The position numbers were made by a program, and so were the translations under genes. Source: Clavaria fumosa (taxonomy: Eukaryota; Basidiomycota; Agaricomycetes; Agaricales; Clavariaceae). Taken from it: 64,000 nt of DNA. Positions 45,950 to 55,726 of the stretch are shown here, one piece after another. The first letter of the stretch is position 1. Every line of letters starts with the position of its first letter. The stretch is from positions 2,356,001 through 2,420,000 of the forward strand of contig OX637804.1 in the NCBI GenBank assembly GCA_951802425.1, in the 5' to 3' direction. The notes beneath the pieces were generated by a model, which saw only the letters and a program-made list of their open reading frames with translations, was not told the DNA's origin and did not search any database.

Positions 45950-46589
45950 ACGAAATGGCCTGGCGCTTCGAAACCTCCATGCCCTCTCCCCCACCCACCG
46001 CTACAGGCGCCCCCTCTTCCTCCGCCACCATAGCTGGCACCCACACCGGCGTCTCTCGCTCTCACTGCAACCACACTACCTGCAGCAACAGCAGCATTTC
46101 ACCGAAAAACACCATCTCCTGAAGCTCCGCCTCAAACCGCTGCGGCGCATTCGAGCGGTGTCTCGGCGCTGCCGCGAGCAAGATGCACTCCACCTTCACC
46201 GCCGCACCGTTTGACGACACGGACACGAGCCCCGGCGTTCCTAAAACGACATTGAGCGAGCTGCCACACACCACTACGAGCCGACGGACACAGATGTTAT
46301 TCGAGCCTGTCTGTGCACGCTTGGCATGCAGGAGTACAAATTCGCGTTTGACCATGGTGCAGTCCACTCTCTTTATTCCCCCCCCCTCCCTTGAAAGTCT
46401 GACCGCCCTCTGTTGAATCGATACAGGTCGCAGGAGTGGCTCATGTATGATGTGGGTGGGACCCAGTCATCCATGCATACCATTTATACTCAAGGCCGAC
46501 TGACCATGTCTTCACACAGCATGTGGCATGGTACCCCTCTGAATGCAATCATTGTCGCAGTGACATCACATGACCCGCAAAGGTCGCGG
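45950..46589 (+). pseudogene. G-protein alpha-subunit-like remnant
   Basis: Resembles the degenerate G-alpha-like proteins expanded in Agaricomycetes. Visible pieces: LLKLRLKPLRRIRAVSRRC (about 46110-46160), NDIERAATHHYEPTDTDVIR followed by ACLCTLGMQEYKFAFDHG (about 46245-46365), WLMYDVGGTQSS (about 46435-46475, the switch-II DVGG motif) and LNAIIVAV (about 46537-46560). These are in order but separated by stops and frame changes. It ends exactly where the Gypsy-3 LTR begins, and the missing C-terminal half (the NKxD region) is not found beyond the element at 58702. Some stops might be introns, but truncation alone makes it non-functional. Confidence 0.65.
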
Positions 46590-47489
46590 TGTAGTAGGCT
46601 GTACAGGTGTTGGCTGCAAATAGATGTTCGCGGCCGGGTTCTTCAGGGGGTCTTATTACACAATGGGTACACTAGACAGAACCTTGGAGGATGTAGAGGT
46701 TGAGTGCAAAAGGTTCAGAGAGTGAAAATATATGTTGTCCGGAGTATCCGGTATCGGATCCGATAGAGTCCGATGTTTGGATCGAAGGTTTGAGGGGCCG
46801 GCGACGATGAAGGCCAGCGGATCAATAGGTACGACGAAGGGTGAGCTTGCTAAAAATCACAGCACAATGTGGGCATTCAAAAAGCTGGATTACCATAGAA
46901 CCTGGTACATACTTAAGTACATCTTCGTAAGCACAGCAAATCCGGTTCTATGGAAGTTTCCAGAAGCTACAGAAAGTAATGCGGTATTGTGTGGAAGGTC
47001 ATATAGAGGTCATGGATCATAGAGGAGTTATGCGGTTCAGAGGAATGAAGTGTCTGATGATCGGTGTACATCCGGACCGCTCGTAAAATGAAGGAGAGTG
47101 AGACTGGTACAGCAAAGGGGTACTAGGAACAATGGGCAAAGCACTGCAAAGGGTTTGAAACGTTTCAATGATCGGATGGTTGAAAGGTATCACAATATGA
47201 AATTTACAGCATGTATATGAAATAGGGGAATGGAATAGTGAGTATGTCGAGCGCTGACCATGCTGGAGTGATGAAATAGAGGGGTGTAGGCGGTGTGTGT
47301 GACCTGCGGGCTGTGATCGTCATGGGGGATTGGAGACCGGAGAGTCCGATGTCAGATAAGTATCGGTCGTTATCGGACGGTGTCGGATTGTTATTGGATT
47401 GTATCGGACGCAATTGCCTTGGATCCCGAAATATCCGGATGGTCGGTATCTGTCATGTTTCTATGTTTAAACCGCATATTATCCTTACA
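46590..47489 (-). mobile_element. LTR3, 3' LTR of Gypsy-3 (900 bp)
   Basis: On the plus strand begins TGTAGTAGGCTGTAC and ends TTATCCTTACA. Nearly identical to 57796-58701, with scattered transitions and small indels. The adjacent inner sequence, read on the minus strand, is CCTGGGAGAA, a short polypurine tract. Confidence 0.92.
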
Positions 47490-47649
47490 TTCTCCCAGGG
47501 GCTGAAAATGCAACCGCCCTCGGTTGCAACCAAACAAGGCCAAATAATCGTTTGTTGATCATGAAGTACACGTTGTGTGGGTGCACATAGGTCCAAACAC
47601 GCACTTGTGTGTTCTCCAATAACAGCAACACATCAACCATCCAAAAAAA

Positions 47650-50600
47650 ATGGAAAACTTCGACACTCTCGTTTTCCGGAACGCGGCCCAGGCGATGACG
47701 GAGGCACGGGCCATGGCGCCGGGTGAGGAATTGCCGGAGCGGGGGCAGGACAGTGAGTATGCGGAGTGGGTGCAGATGTATGGGGGTGATGCGGTACGTG
47801 ATGTTTCTTTCTTTCTTTTTCACTTTGCACTGACAAGTTTTCAGGATGATTTCCTTGCCGGCTACATTGCCACAATCGACGATGACGTGGAGGTGGACGA
47901 AGGACTCGTCCTCGTCGCGAGAAGGCTCAAAAAGTGGCGAAGGCTCCGTGGGGATGAATGGACTGCCGAGCGGACGAGGAAAGAGGAGGAGGCCGAAGCC
48001 GAACAGGAATGTGCGGATGAGGAGAGGGCGGCCGCCGAGAGGGCCGCAGCGGAGGCGGAGGCGGAGGAGAGGCGACGAGAGCTGCCGAGAAGAGGGCGCG
48101 CCTCATTGTGATCAGTGACAGCGACGACAACGGCGGGGCGGCGGTGGCAGCAACAGCAATGACAGGAGCGGATGAGCCCGCGGCGGAGGCGGCAGCAACA
48201 ACTACGGTATCGCAGGACATTGCGGAGCTGCATGCGGACGAGGTGGCGACTGCGGAGGTGGAGACAGGAGAGGTGCGGGTGGCAACGGTAGAGGATCGGG
48301 ATGGTCATCGGACCGTGTGGGGAACCGACGGGGTGACGCCCGTTGGTGTTATCGAAGCGGCAGCCTGTCGGGCTTGTGACAGCAAAACCCCTTTGGTGTG
48401 CAAGGGTAGAGCGAAGGGTCTGTTCAGTTTCTAATGCTAGTCGATAGTCCTGGCGGACTTGTCTCTCGATATGCAGGGAACACTCCTGCAGTAGTCGAAG
48501 TGTCTGGTAATAAGTCTGGGGATTGGCTCGGAGTAGTCGGTCCTTTATCCAAGTCCTTGTATACCTTTGGTAATACTCGAACCGATAGAGGTTCTGCTCA
48601 ATCGATGGGTGGCTGGTGAAACTCTCAGGAGGGATGACTTGCGACCTTAAAGGTGGGAAGACGAATCCTTCCAGCGCGAAGCTCTCAGCAGCGACGTTTG
48701 CTGTCAGACTTAGTTGAGGTCTCTCAAGTAAGTGTATAGACGAAAAGATCGAAGCTAGGGTACATGTGGGTTGGTCTCAGGTCTTATATACTCTAGCTAT
48801 GGGCTGTACGTGATGTATGAGTCATTGATTAAATATCGGAATCTGATAGATGATCAGGAAAGCTGTGCGCTTGCACTGGAATGATGAGTCCGAGCAGTGT
48901 CGATCTTTGTTGGGATCCTTGTGATGATGATGTCATCTGCGATCAGATAGGGTCCCCGCTTCGATGCATTATATCATGTCGGCTGTATCTGATCCTGTTG
49001 GGGATATGATTGGAGGGTTAGCTGATCTGTGATCGAGCTGTTCTGAGTCATGATCACTTGATCGATCGGTGTGATGCAGTGATCGAGTGAAACTGATCTT
49101 TGATCAGAGATCTTCTTAGGGGTGATCGTGTCTGGTGGATAGGGGTCTGCCTAATCGAGGTCGAGATCAGTCTGTGACGGTTATTGGATAAAAGGACGGT
49201 CTTCCTCCTTTCGCCGTCCCTTCAGAGTCTGCCTGCTATGTGCTTCCAAGGCCACCACCTTGTCGAGTTCTTCCACAGCTCCTCCCTCTTTGCTCCTCGT
49301 ACTGGAATCAAGCTCTCTTGCGATACCTTCCACTGGTGGGTTCAACTCGTCCCTGCCGATGCGGACCTCTACTGGGTCCTCGACCGATGCTTCGCCTGTG
49401 GGGATCCCTCCCACCTTGTCAAGGACTGCTCCTTGACCCAAGGTCCTTACCGACGTATCTGTGACCTTCTCGAGGACCCTCATGGTGAGTTAGCCGAGCT
49501 GCTTCTCTCTGTCTCCAGTAAGTCTGATTCTTTATAGATTGGGACTGGGCTCCTCCCCGCCCTCCCTCGCCAACTGTTTGGGCCACCACCCCTTGGGGTG
49601 ACCAAGGTACTTGGTACCAAGGTGGGCAGGATTGGGCTGAGATTGGTTCTGGTCCTGTACATCCGGCTTACCGTCCCCAGGTCCAGATCCCCAACCTCTG
49701 GATACCCCGTTGGTGGCGCCTCCTCCGTCGCCCTCCCTTCCTACCGTTGACCTCCCCCCCGCCTATTCCCCCCTCCCGTCTCCTACTCTGGACGACGGAG
49801 GTTCTCTCGGCGCTGTGCGAGATCTGCGAGAGGCTGCCCTGGAGGCGGGAATCTGGGATGGTCAGTTTGCCTCCCATCCCTTGAGGGTAGCTCTCGGGTT
49901 CGTGGGTGAGTCTGATTTCTCAGACTCTTCAGATGAGTCGTGGGAAGAGGAGTCTTGGGGGTCTGAGTACGGCACCTCGGGCTCCTCCCTTGATGAAGAG
50001 GGGTCTTGGCTTTCTTTCGTGTAGATAAGTATTGTACTTATCTTGCGATAAAATATATAGTTGGGGTTTAGCCCCTTGTTCACCTGATTTGCATGGTGTT
50101 CCTTAAGTTAAAGGATTGAAATTTGCTGGCCTGGTAGTACGGACGACGCTTTCATGACACAGCCGTGAGTGCGGTGGCCGTGGGGGGGCAGCAGACAGTG
50201 GAGGTGCCCCTCACGTTGGAGCCTCGGGTGGGCGGGCGGATGACGGCGACTCCGGTGTGGGTGGAGATCGCGAGGCGGAAGGCGGCGGAGTGGGGGCGAG
50301 GGAGGAGAAGCAGGGCGGGGGCTGATATAAAATCCCGGGCTGCGCGGCAGCCTGGAGATAAGGTAAGTGGTCGATTAAAATGTGTGAAGGTTTTAGGTGT
50401 CTGATCTAATGAATAGGAACACGATCCGGGATGTGAGGAGTGCGCCTGGAAGCGGCGCGCGTGTTATGGAGTGGAGGGGATAGCGTGCCGGTGGTGCCGG
50501 ACGTACAAGGTGTCATGCAGCTTATCAGCTGTGCGAGGTAAGTAATATTCTTTTTATTTCCGTGCTGAGACAAATGATAAGTATGTTTCAGGAGTGAAAA

Positions 50601-50974
50601 CAGAAAAGGCAGTGGTGTCCGGCACCGGAGGTAAGTCAAGGGGGTATCGGATCCGTGTTGGCTAACAGAGCGGAGCAGGTCCGAAGGCGACGGAGGCGAC
50701 CGGAGGCAAGAGGCCGAGGCAAGGTGCGACATGGGTACCGGTTCGCAAGGAGACGATGACGGAGGAGGAGGAGGAGGAGGATGAAATTGAGGATGACAGC
50801 GTGGAGCTGGTGGAGGAGCCGTCAGTGAAGAGGAGGAAGGCGGAGGCGGGTCCTAGCCGGAAGGGAAAGGAGCGGGAGACGGCGCCAGGGGTGTCCGGAA
50901 AGGAGGCGCTGGAGAGAGCGCTCCAGATGATGGAGAGGGGGGCGGAGCTTCTCCGGATGCTCCTTCTCGGCTAG
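47650..50974 (+). CDS. antisense accessory gene of Gypsy-3: Zn2Cys6-like cluster protein, split by a solo LTR1
   Basis: Lies antisense to Gypsy-3 between integrase and 3' LTR, starting at an ATG at 47650, 160 bp inside the LTR (context CAAAAAAAATGG). Exon 1 47650-47793; intron 47794-47844 (GT-AG, CTGAC branch motif); then a Glu/Ala/Arg-rich coiled coil, a frame change near 48100 before LIVISDSDD, and an Ala/Glu-rich stretch to 48365. LTR1 (48366-50159) interrupts in frame: removing it and one CAGCC rejoins EAAA to VSAVAVGG. Further introns are 50363-50416, 50538-50591 and 50631-50678. The exon 50417-50537 carries CEECAWKRRACYGVEGIACR and on to WCRTYKVSC, spacing C-x2-C-x6-C-x7-C-x2-C-x6-C, identical to Zn(II)2Cys6 clusters. 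An acidic run, a basic KRRK motif and a C-terminal helix follow (stop 50972-50974). Likely nuclear; target unknown. This copy is now broken by the LTR1 insertion and probably by a frameshift. Confidence 0.68.
49187..49196 (+). promoter_or_regulatory. TATA-like box of the LTR1 antisense gene, copy A
   Basis: GGATAAAAGG about 45 bp before the ATG at 49238. The same box is at 62009-62018 in copy B. Confidence 0.45.
49238..50024 (+). CDS. LTR1 antisense zinc-knuckle/acidic-tail gene, copy A
   Basis: Encoded on the strand opposite to LTR1 transcription. The first frame (49238-49537) has HWWVQLVP and the zinc knuckle CFACGDPSHLVKDC with C-x2-C-x4-H-x4-C spacing, a nucleic-acid-binding motif typical of Gag. 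A middle block (about 49550-49730) reads WATTPWGDQGTWYQGGQDWA in another frame. The last frame (to 50024) is Pro-rich then highly acidic, with GESDFSDSSDESWEEESWGS and the end GSWLSFV. The joins between frames are unresolved: a GTAAGT...TATAG stretch after the knuckle is only about 21 bp, too short for a normal intron. A hairpin AGATAAGT/ACTTATCT spans the stop, and GATAAAATA follows. Function unknown; could be a decoy or regulator of Gag or RNA, as inference only. Confidence 0.5.
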
Positions 50975-50983
50975 TCATCCGCT

Positions 50984-51579
50984 TAGTGTTGCCGCAGCTA
51001 GACTAGTCACGAGCCAGCTAGACCAGCTGCGGCTAGTGACTACTCTAGCTGGTCTCAATTTGTCTTAGCTGTAGTCATAGCTGCAGCTAGTGAGTTTAGC
51101 TGACTATAGTCATGGCTTAGCTGCCAACTCTTATATTATAATTATGTGTTCATTCTCACTGCTGTAATGCCCTGGTGGCCATGACACTGCAGTACTGCTA
51201 CTTTGACTAATAGTGCAATGCCACTACTATCATCAGTTACAACCCCTGTCACTGTCAGTTCATAAGCTGGTTCAACAAGTCTAAGAATGATAAAGTCAGC
51301 ACAGCAGGGATAAAAAGGTGAGTTACAGCATGGCTAACAAGATAATAGAGCATTTAATGGTGAAATATTTGAAAGATAAAGTGCTATTCTCAACTTATTT
51401 CACTTGAAACTTTACATCAAACCTAGCCATAGCTTAGCTGCAGCTATCAGCTATGGAAATATCAATAGCCATAGTCATAGCTGCTTTGTAGCCATAGCTG
51501 ATTGCCAGCTAGGCTACAGCTACAATCAGCTATGGCTATGGCTATTAGTCAGCTACTAGTCATAGCTGTGGCAACACTA
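50984..51579. mobile_element. 596-bp hAT-type element in Gypsy-3
   Basis: Terminal inverted repeats TAGTGTTGCCGCAGCTA and TAGTGTTGCCACAGCTA, with a perfect 8-bp duplication CATCCGCT (50976-50983 and 51580-51587). Packed with AGCTA/TAGCT subterminal motifs, as in many hAT MITEs. Sits just past the antisense gene stop, between the two convergent genes. No transposase. Confidence 0.93.
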
Positions 51580-51683
51580 CATCCGCTAAATACTACACCA
51601 AAATTATTTATTTATTTATTTGGTGGGCGGTTGAAATCAATGTAAATTATGGAGGAATGAAGGATTGGATGGAAACAAAATGC

Positions 51684-54600
51684 TTAATGGCGAGGCCGAA
51701 GGTTCCGGGTTGCTCCGAAGCGTTGCGGAGGGGTTTCCGGAGTGTCGTCGTCAGCGGCTTCTTTATTGGATTCATCAGATAGTTCAGCAGCTTGGGTTTT
51801 CCCATCTTCGGTGTCAATAGAGTTATGTGACGTCTCGTGTGTTTGATTGTGAGGGACATCCTCATTTATCTCCGTCATTTGGTCGATGATAGATGTGACC
51901 GGAATAGATGTTTGCGATCGCGGATAGTAGGGAATGATGCGGAAAGCTGCATAGTGGATCTTTGAGATGGCACCGTCGAGTTCCGAAGGAATATATGCAC
52001 CGTATTGAGTTCGGCGGACAACGATCATCGGTCCGAAGAATCGTGGTTTTGTCTTCCGATTTAGTTCCATTTCTACGGCCGAATTACGGATCAATACCAG
52101 CGATCCGGGTTTGAAATCGTAGTCGATGATGGAGTTCTGGTGTGCGTCGATGAACTGCTTGACGGATTGTTTTCGGGCAGCGAGTACTTTATTGGCGATC
52201 GTCGCTAGATCTTCTTCCCGTTTTTGTAGTTGGCGGGCACAGAGGGCTATTAGTTCCGGAGTGGTCATCGGGGCGTCGGCGGTCGGAATTAGATATGTTG
52301 CTTCGGATATGTCGAAAGGGAAAAGCGGTTCAACACCATGTGCGATGTAAAATGGAGAGTGACCAGTGGATCGTTGGATTGTGGTTCGCTCTGCCCAAAT
52401 GACTGAGGGTAAAACGTCCAGCCATTTCGATTCGTCTCCGTCTGCTGCTTTGATTAACGACTCGCAGACCAACCGGTGGGCACGTTCGATGACGCTGTTA
52501 GCGCAGGAATTATATCCGGAGATACGGATGTGACAGATTCCGTACCATTTCTTGAGGAAATCGAGGGCCTTGATAAATGGGGTGCCATTATCCGTAATGA
52601 TCTCTTCTACTGCTCCCCATCGGCACAGTATGTCTTCAAATATGAAGGTTCCGAGAAGTCGGGCGGTCTCGTTTCGTAGCGGTCTTGCTTCCGGATACGC
52701 GGATAATGAACATCGGGCGTGGACAAGAAGTCGGAAACCGCAAGTTCTGGGTAGGAACATGGTGTCAATGTGCGCTCAACGGAAAAGACTGGCCGGGGTG
52801 GCGACCATCGGTGGAATAAAAATCTTCCAGATCTGTCGGGTCTGACATTGGTGACAAGTACAGACAAACCATTTGATGTCTTGATCCAACATCGGCCACC
52901 AGAACCGATCTAAGAGACGTGTCTGGATAACGTAAACGCCTTTGTGGCCAAGTGAATCGTGTGCCTCTATGATAATTGCAAGCCGTTTGTGGTCCGGAGG
53001 CACTACCTGGTGGCATCTGTTAGGTCGGCAATGCCATAGCTTGTCATCAAGGATAAAGAAGTCGGATGCGGAGCGGACTAATTGTCGGAATTGGTTTGCA
53101 TCGATGCCGGGTGGACGGATCGGGTTTCGAAGGAAAGATTCTATTTTGTGGATCTGGTCTTCTCTTTTCTTGGCTGCGTCTGACCGGGGGATAAGAATGG
53201 CAGAGGATTTATTGGGGGCTGGTGGATCATCGGATGGTACCGTCGAGTTGAGTAGCATCGATCCTGTGGGAAGTTGGGAGCCAGTATGAGTGAGACCGGA
53301 GGGGGGTGCATCCGATGGATAGTGAGATTTTGGTGTTCGATTCATGTATTCCATAGCGAACACGTAGCTCCGATCGATCCACTCTTCATGATCTTCGGAC
53401 TCAGTGTCTTCCTCACCATCTCCGGCACATCGGCGTGATAATCCATCGGCTCCAGTATGTTTATCTGCAGGGATGTGAACAAGGTTGAAATCGAAAAGTA
53501 GTATACTGGCAATCCATTGATTCATGGCAGCGTTTGGCTGAATGTCCGGGTTGTTTAGCATTCCCTTAATACATTTGGCGTCCATTTCGACGGTGAATTT
53601 CAGAAGGCCGACAAGGTAAATCCGGTACGATCAAAGGGCGCGAAACAGTCCGTATAACTCAATTTTTGCTTGAGAGTATCGGGCCTCGCGTTCGTTCCAG
53701 GTTATCAATCCGAACCTAGATGGGTACCGGATTCCATCTTCTCCTGTTTGAAATAGCGCAAAGCCGACAGCGATGTTGGACGAGTCAATGGCCATAATGA
53801 TGGGCCATCCAGAGCGGTAATTGATCGGTCAAATGGCGGATGAGTTGACTATTGCATCTTTAAGTCGGTCCATCGAATTTTGCTCTTCTTCTTCGAACCT
53901 GAATGGAACGTCCTTGCGAGTTAGACGGACGAGAGGTTGGGCAAGTACGGCATAGTTTTTAATGAATATCCGGAGCAGTCCGCAAACACCTAAAAATGAT
54001 CGGACATCTGTGAGTGTTTCGCACGGAGGCCAGTCTCGGATGCGTTGGACATTGGAAGCGTCTGGAACTCGCCCTTCATAGGTGCACGTGTGTCCAGTAA
54101 CGATTGTTTCGGGGGTGCAAATTGTCGTTTTCTTGCCATTAAAGGTTCCTCCGACTATCTTGACTTGTTGGAGCACCCGGTTGACGTTATTCAAATGCTC
54201 CCAAACGAACCGCCGCATTAGCGGATTCTCCGGGATCGTCTCGTAAGTGCCATCCGGAAGCTCGTATCGGGTTTCCAGGCCCTTGATCGCTACATCGTCT
54301 ACGAATGGGATGGTTACATGCAGAATTTCGTCTTGTAGTATATGCGTGACGTCTCCATGCATAATCTGTGTTGCGTTGGTGTATCCCATGGGGACGCAAG
54401 TGAGTCGTTTGGCTCCGAGAGGGGTTTGAAAGGTGGTAAGGTCTCGGCTTCGCTCGTCCAGAGACCGCTGATTGAAGGAGACGAAAAGGTCGAGTGATCC
54501 ATAGCATCTGCGTCCGGCGAATGATTCCGCAAAAACCTCCATTATCGGGGGAACCGCGGAGTCGCTGATAGTGACTTTGTTCAACAGCTGGAGGTTATGT

Positions 54601-55717
54601 ACAAGTCGGAGAGACTTTCCATCTTTCTTTAACATGCAAAACCACTGGGACCGATAGGAAGAGTTGGATTCTTCGTAGACTCCCGCAGCTATCTTCTCTC
54701 GGATGACCTTCAGAACCTCATCGTAGATTCCAGGAGGGATTGGTATATTTTTGAAGATCCAGGGAACGTGTTTGACTGTCGGAATGATAATCGGATCGAA
54801 GTATTTTGCATCGAATCGCCCTTTTTCGGTCTCCGTCCAAGCGAAGGCATCCTCCTGGGCTTTAATCAGATAGTGAACGAGTTTTTCTTCGTCCGGCCAT
54901 AAAAATCTGGTGGGGTTTGCGTTATGCGCATCTTTCCGGTCTTGAGTATATCGGAGACCGGGGGTGAAATCGGGTGGGTGTGTTGGAAGTGTCGGTATAT
55001 TGGCTAGGGGGTCTGGATGCCGGCGTCGGACAATCCGGAATTCTTCGGGTACCGTTGCTTTGATCGGATTGACGCGGTTTGCTACCTTCTTATATTTCTT
55101 TCCTAGGTAAACTGGCAAAACGGCGTCCGTAGATGGGAAATTCATTTCGGAGGTATTGTTGTACAGGGGGTATGCGATATTCGGATGTGTCGGTTCACAT
55201 TCGATAGCGACTGGGGAATCAACGGAATCGAGAGAAATGTCCGAGACACTGATACTGGGAATGGGATCGGGAGGTGCTAAATTTACAAGGGAAGACGATG
55301 AGAAATTTTGAACGGAAGTGGAAAAGATGGCTGGAGTCTCGTATTTGGGTATAGGTTCTGTGTCCGCATCGACCGGAGGTGAGTCCGTAGATTTGCGGAT
55401 AATCAAGGCTCCAGCCATAAAAAATCCGGATGCGGTTTCTTGTTATTCGATGTTTTGCGGACCGGGATTTGCTCCTTTGTTGGCACAATGATTCGTTCTC
55501 CTGTGTTCGGATTGTTTAGAATGAGATCCTGGGCTCCGTGGGGATGGTCAATTGTCTGAGAGCCGGTTAGCATAAAAAATGGTCGTCCGACGAGAACCTC
55601 GCAGGGTAGCATGTCTGCCACTTGCATTTGAACATGGAACGTGCACGGACTGATCTGTAAAGGGAAATTTTTGATGAGTCCAAGCGTCGGAGCGATGGTG
55701 CCATGGGATGATTCCAT
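51684..55717 (-). pseudogene. Gypsy-3 pol: RT, RNase H, integrase
   Basis: One polyprotein frame with few lesions. The region after the protease (55717-55403) includes GRPFFMLTG and then shifts frame near 55420. RT runs from about 54700 (SQWFCMLKKDGKSLRLVHNL) with catalytic FVDDVAIKG near 54295. RNase H (AIDSSNIAVGFALFQ, ITWNEREARYSQAKIELYGL) ends in DGLSRR near 53430. The integrase zinc domain has H-x-H and CTCHQCQ (about 52860). The core contains ITDNGT and NSVIERAHR (D and E), and the C-terminus ends RNLRPRH at 51684. In-frame TGA codons at 53831-53829, near 53645 and 52778-52776 fit CGA-to-TGA changes. No chromodomain is visible, unlike Gypsy-1 and Gypsy-2. Confidence 0.93.
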
Positions 55718-55726
55718 ATGGATTAC

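Larger units (their letters stand above)
48366..50159 (-). mobile_element. solo LTR1, copy A (1794 bp) in the Gypsy-3 antisense gene
   Basis: Plus strand begins TGTCGGGCTTGTGACA and ends TTTCATGACA. Exact target duplication CAGCC at 48361-48365 and 50160-50164. Same length as copy B. The most CpG-rich copy, so probably the youngest. Contains the antisense zinc-knuckle gene on the plus strand. It reads as an LTR because the same sequence flanks the Gypsy-2 interior. Confidence 0.93.

Noticed and set aside
49530..49560. A 21-bp intron joining the zinc-knuckle frame to the next block in LTR1
   Set aside because: GTAAGT and TATAG are present, but the length is well below workable fungal introns. 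Left as an unresolved join.
48366..50159. LTR1 as an autonomous DNA transposon or captured host gene
   Set aside because: TG...CA ends, 5-bp duplications and its position on both sides of the Gypsy-2 interior identify it as an LTR.
51240..51600. AGCTA-rich palindromes as a regulatory array
   Set aside because: They lie wholly inside the hAT-type element with its 8-bp duplication and are its subterminal repeats.
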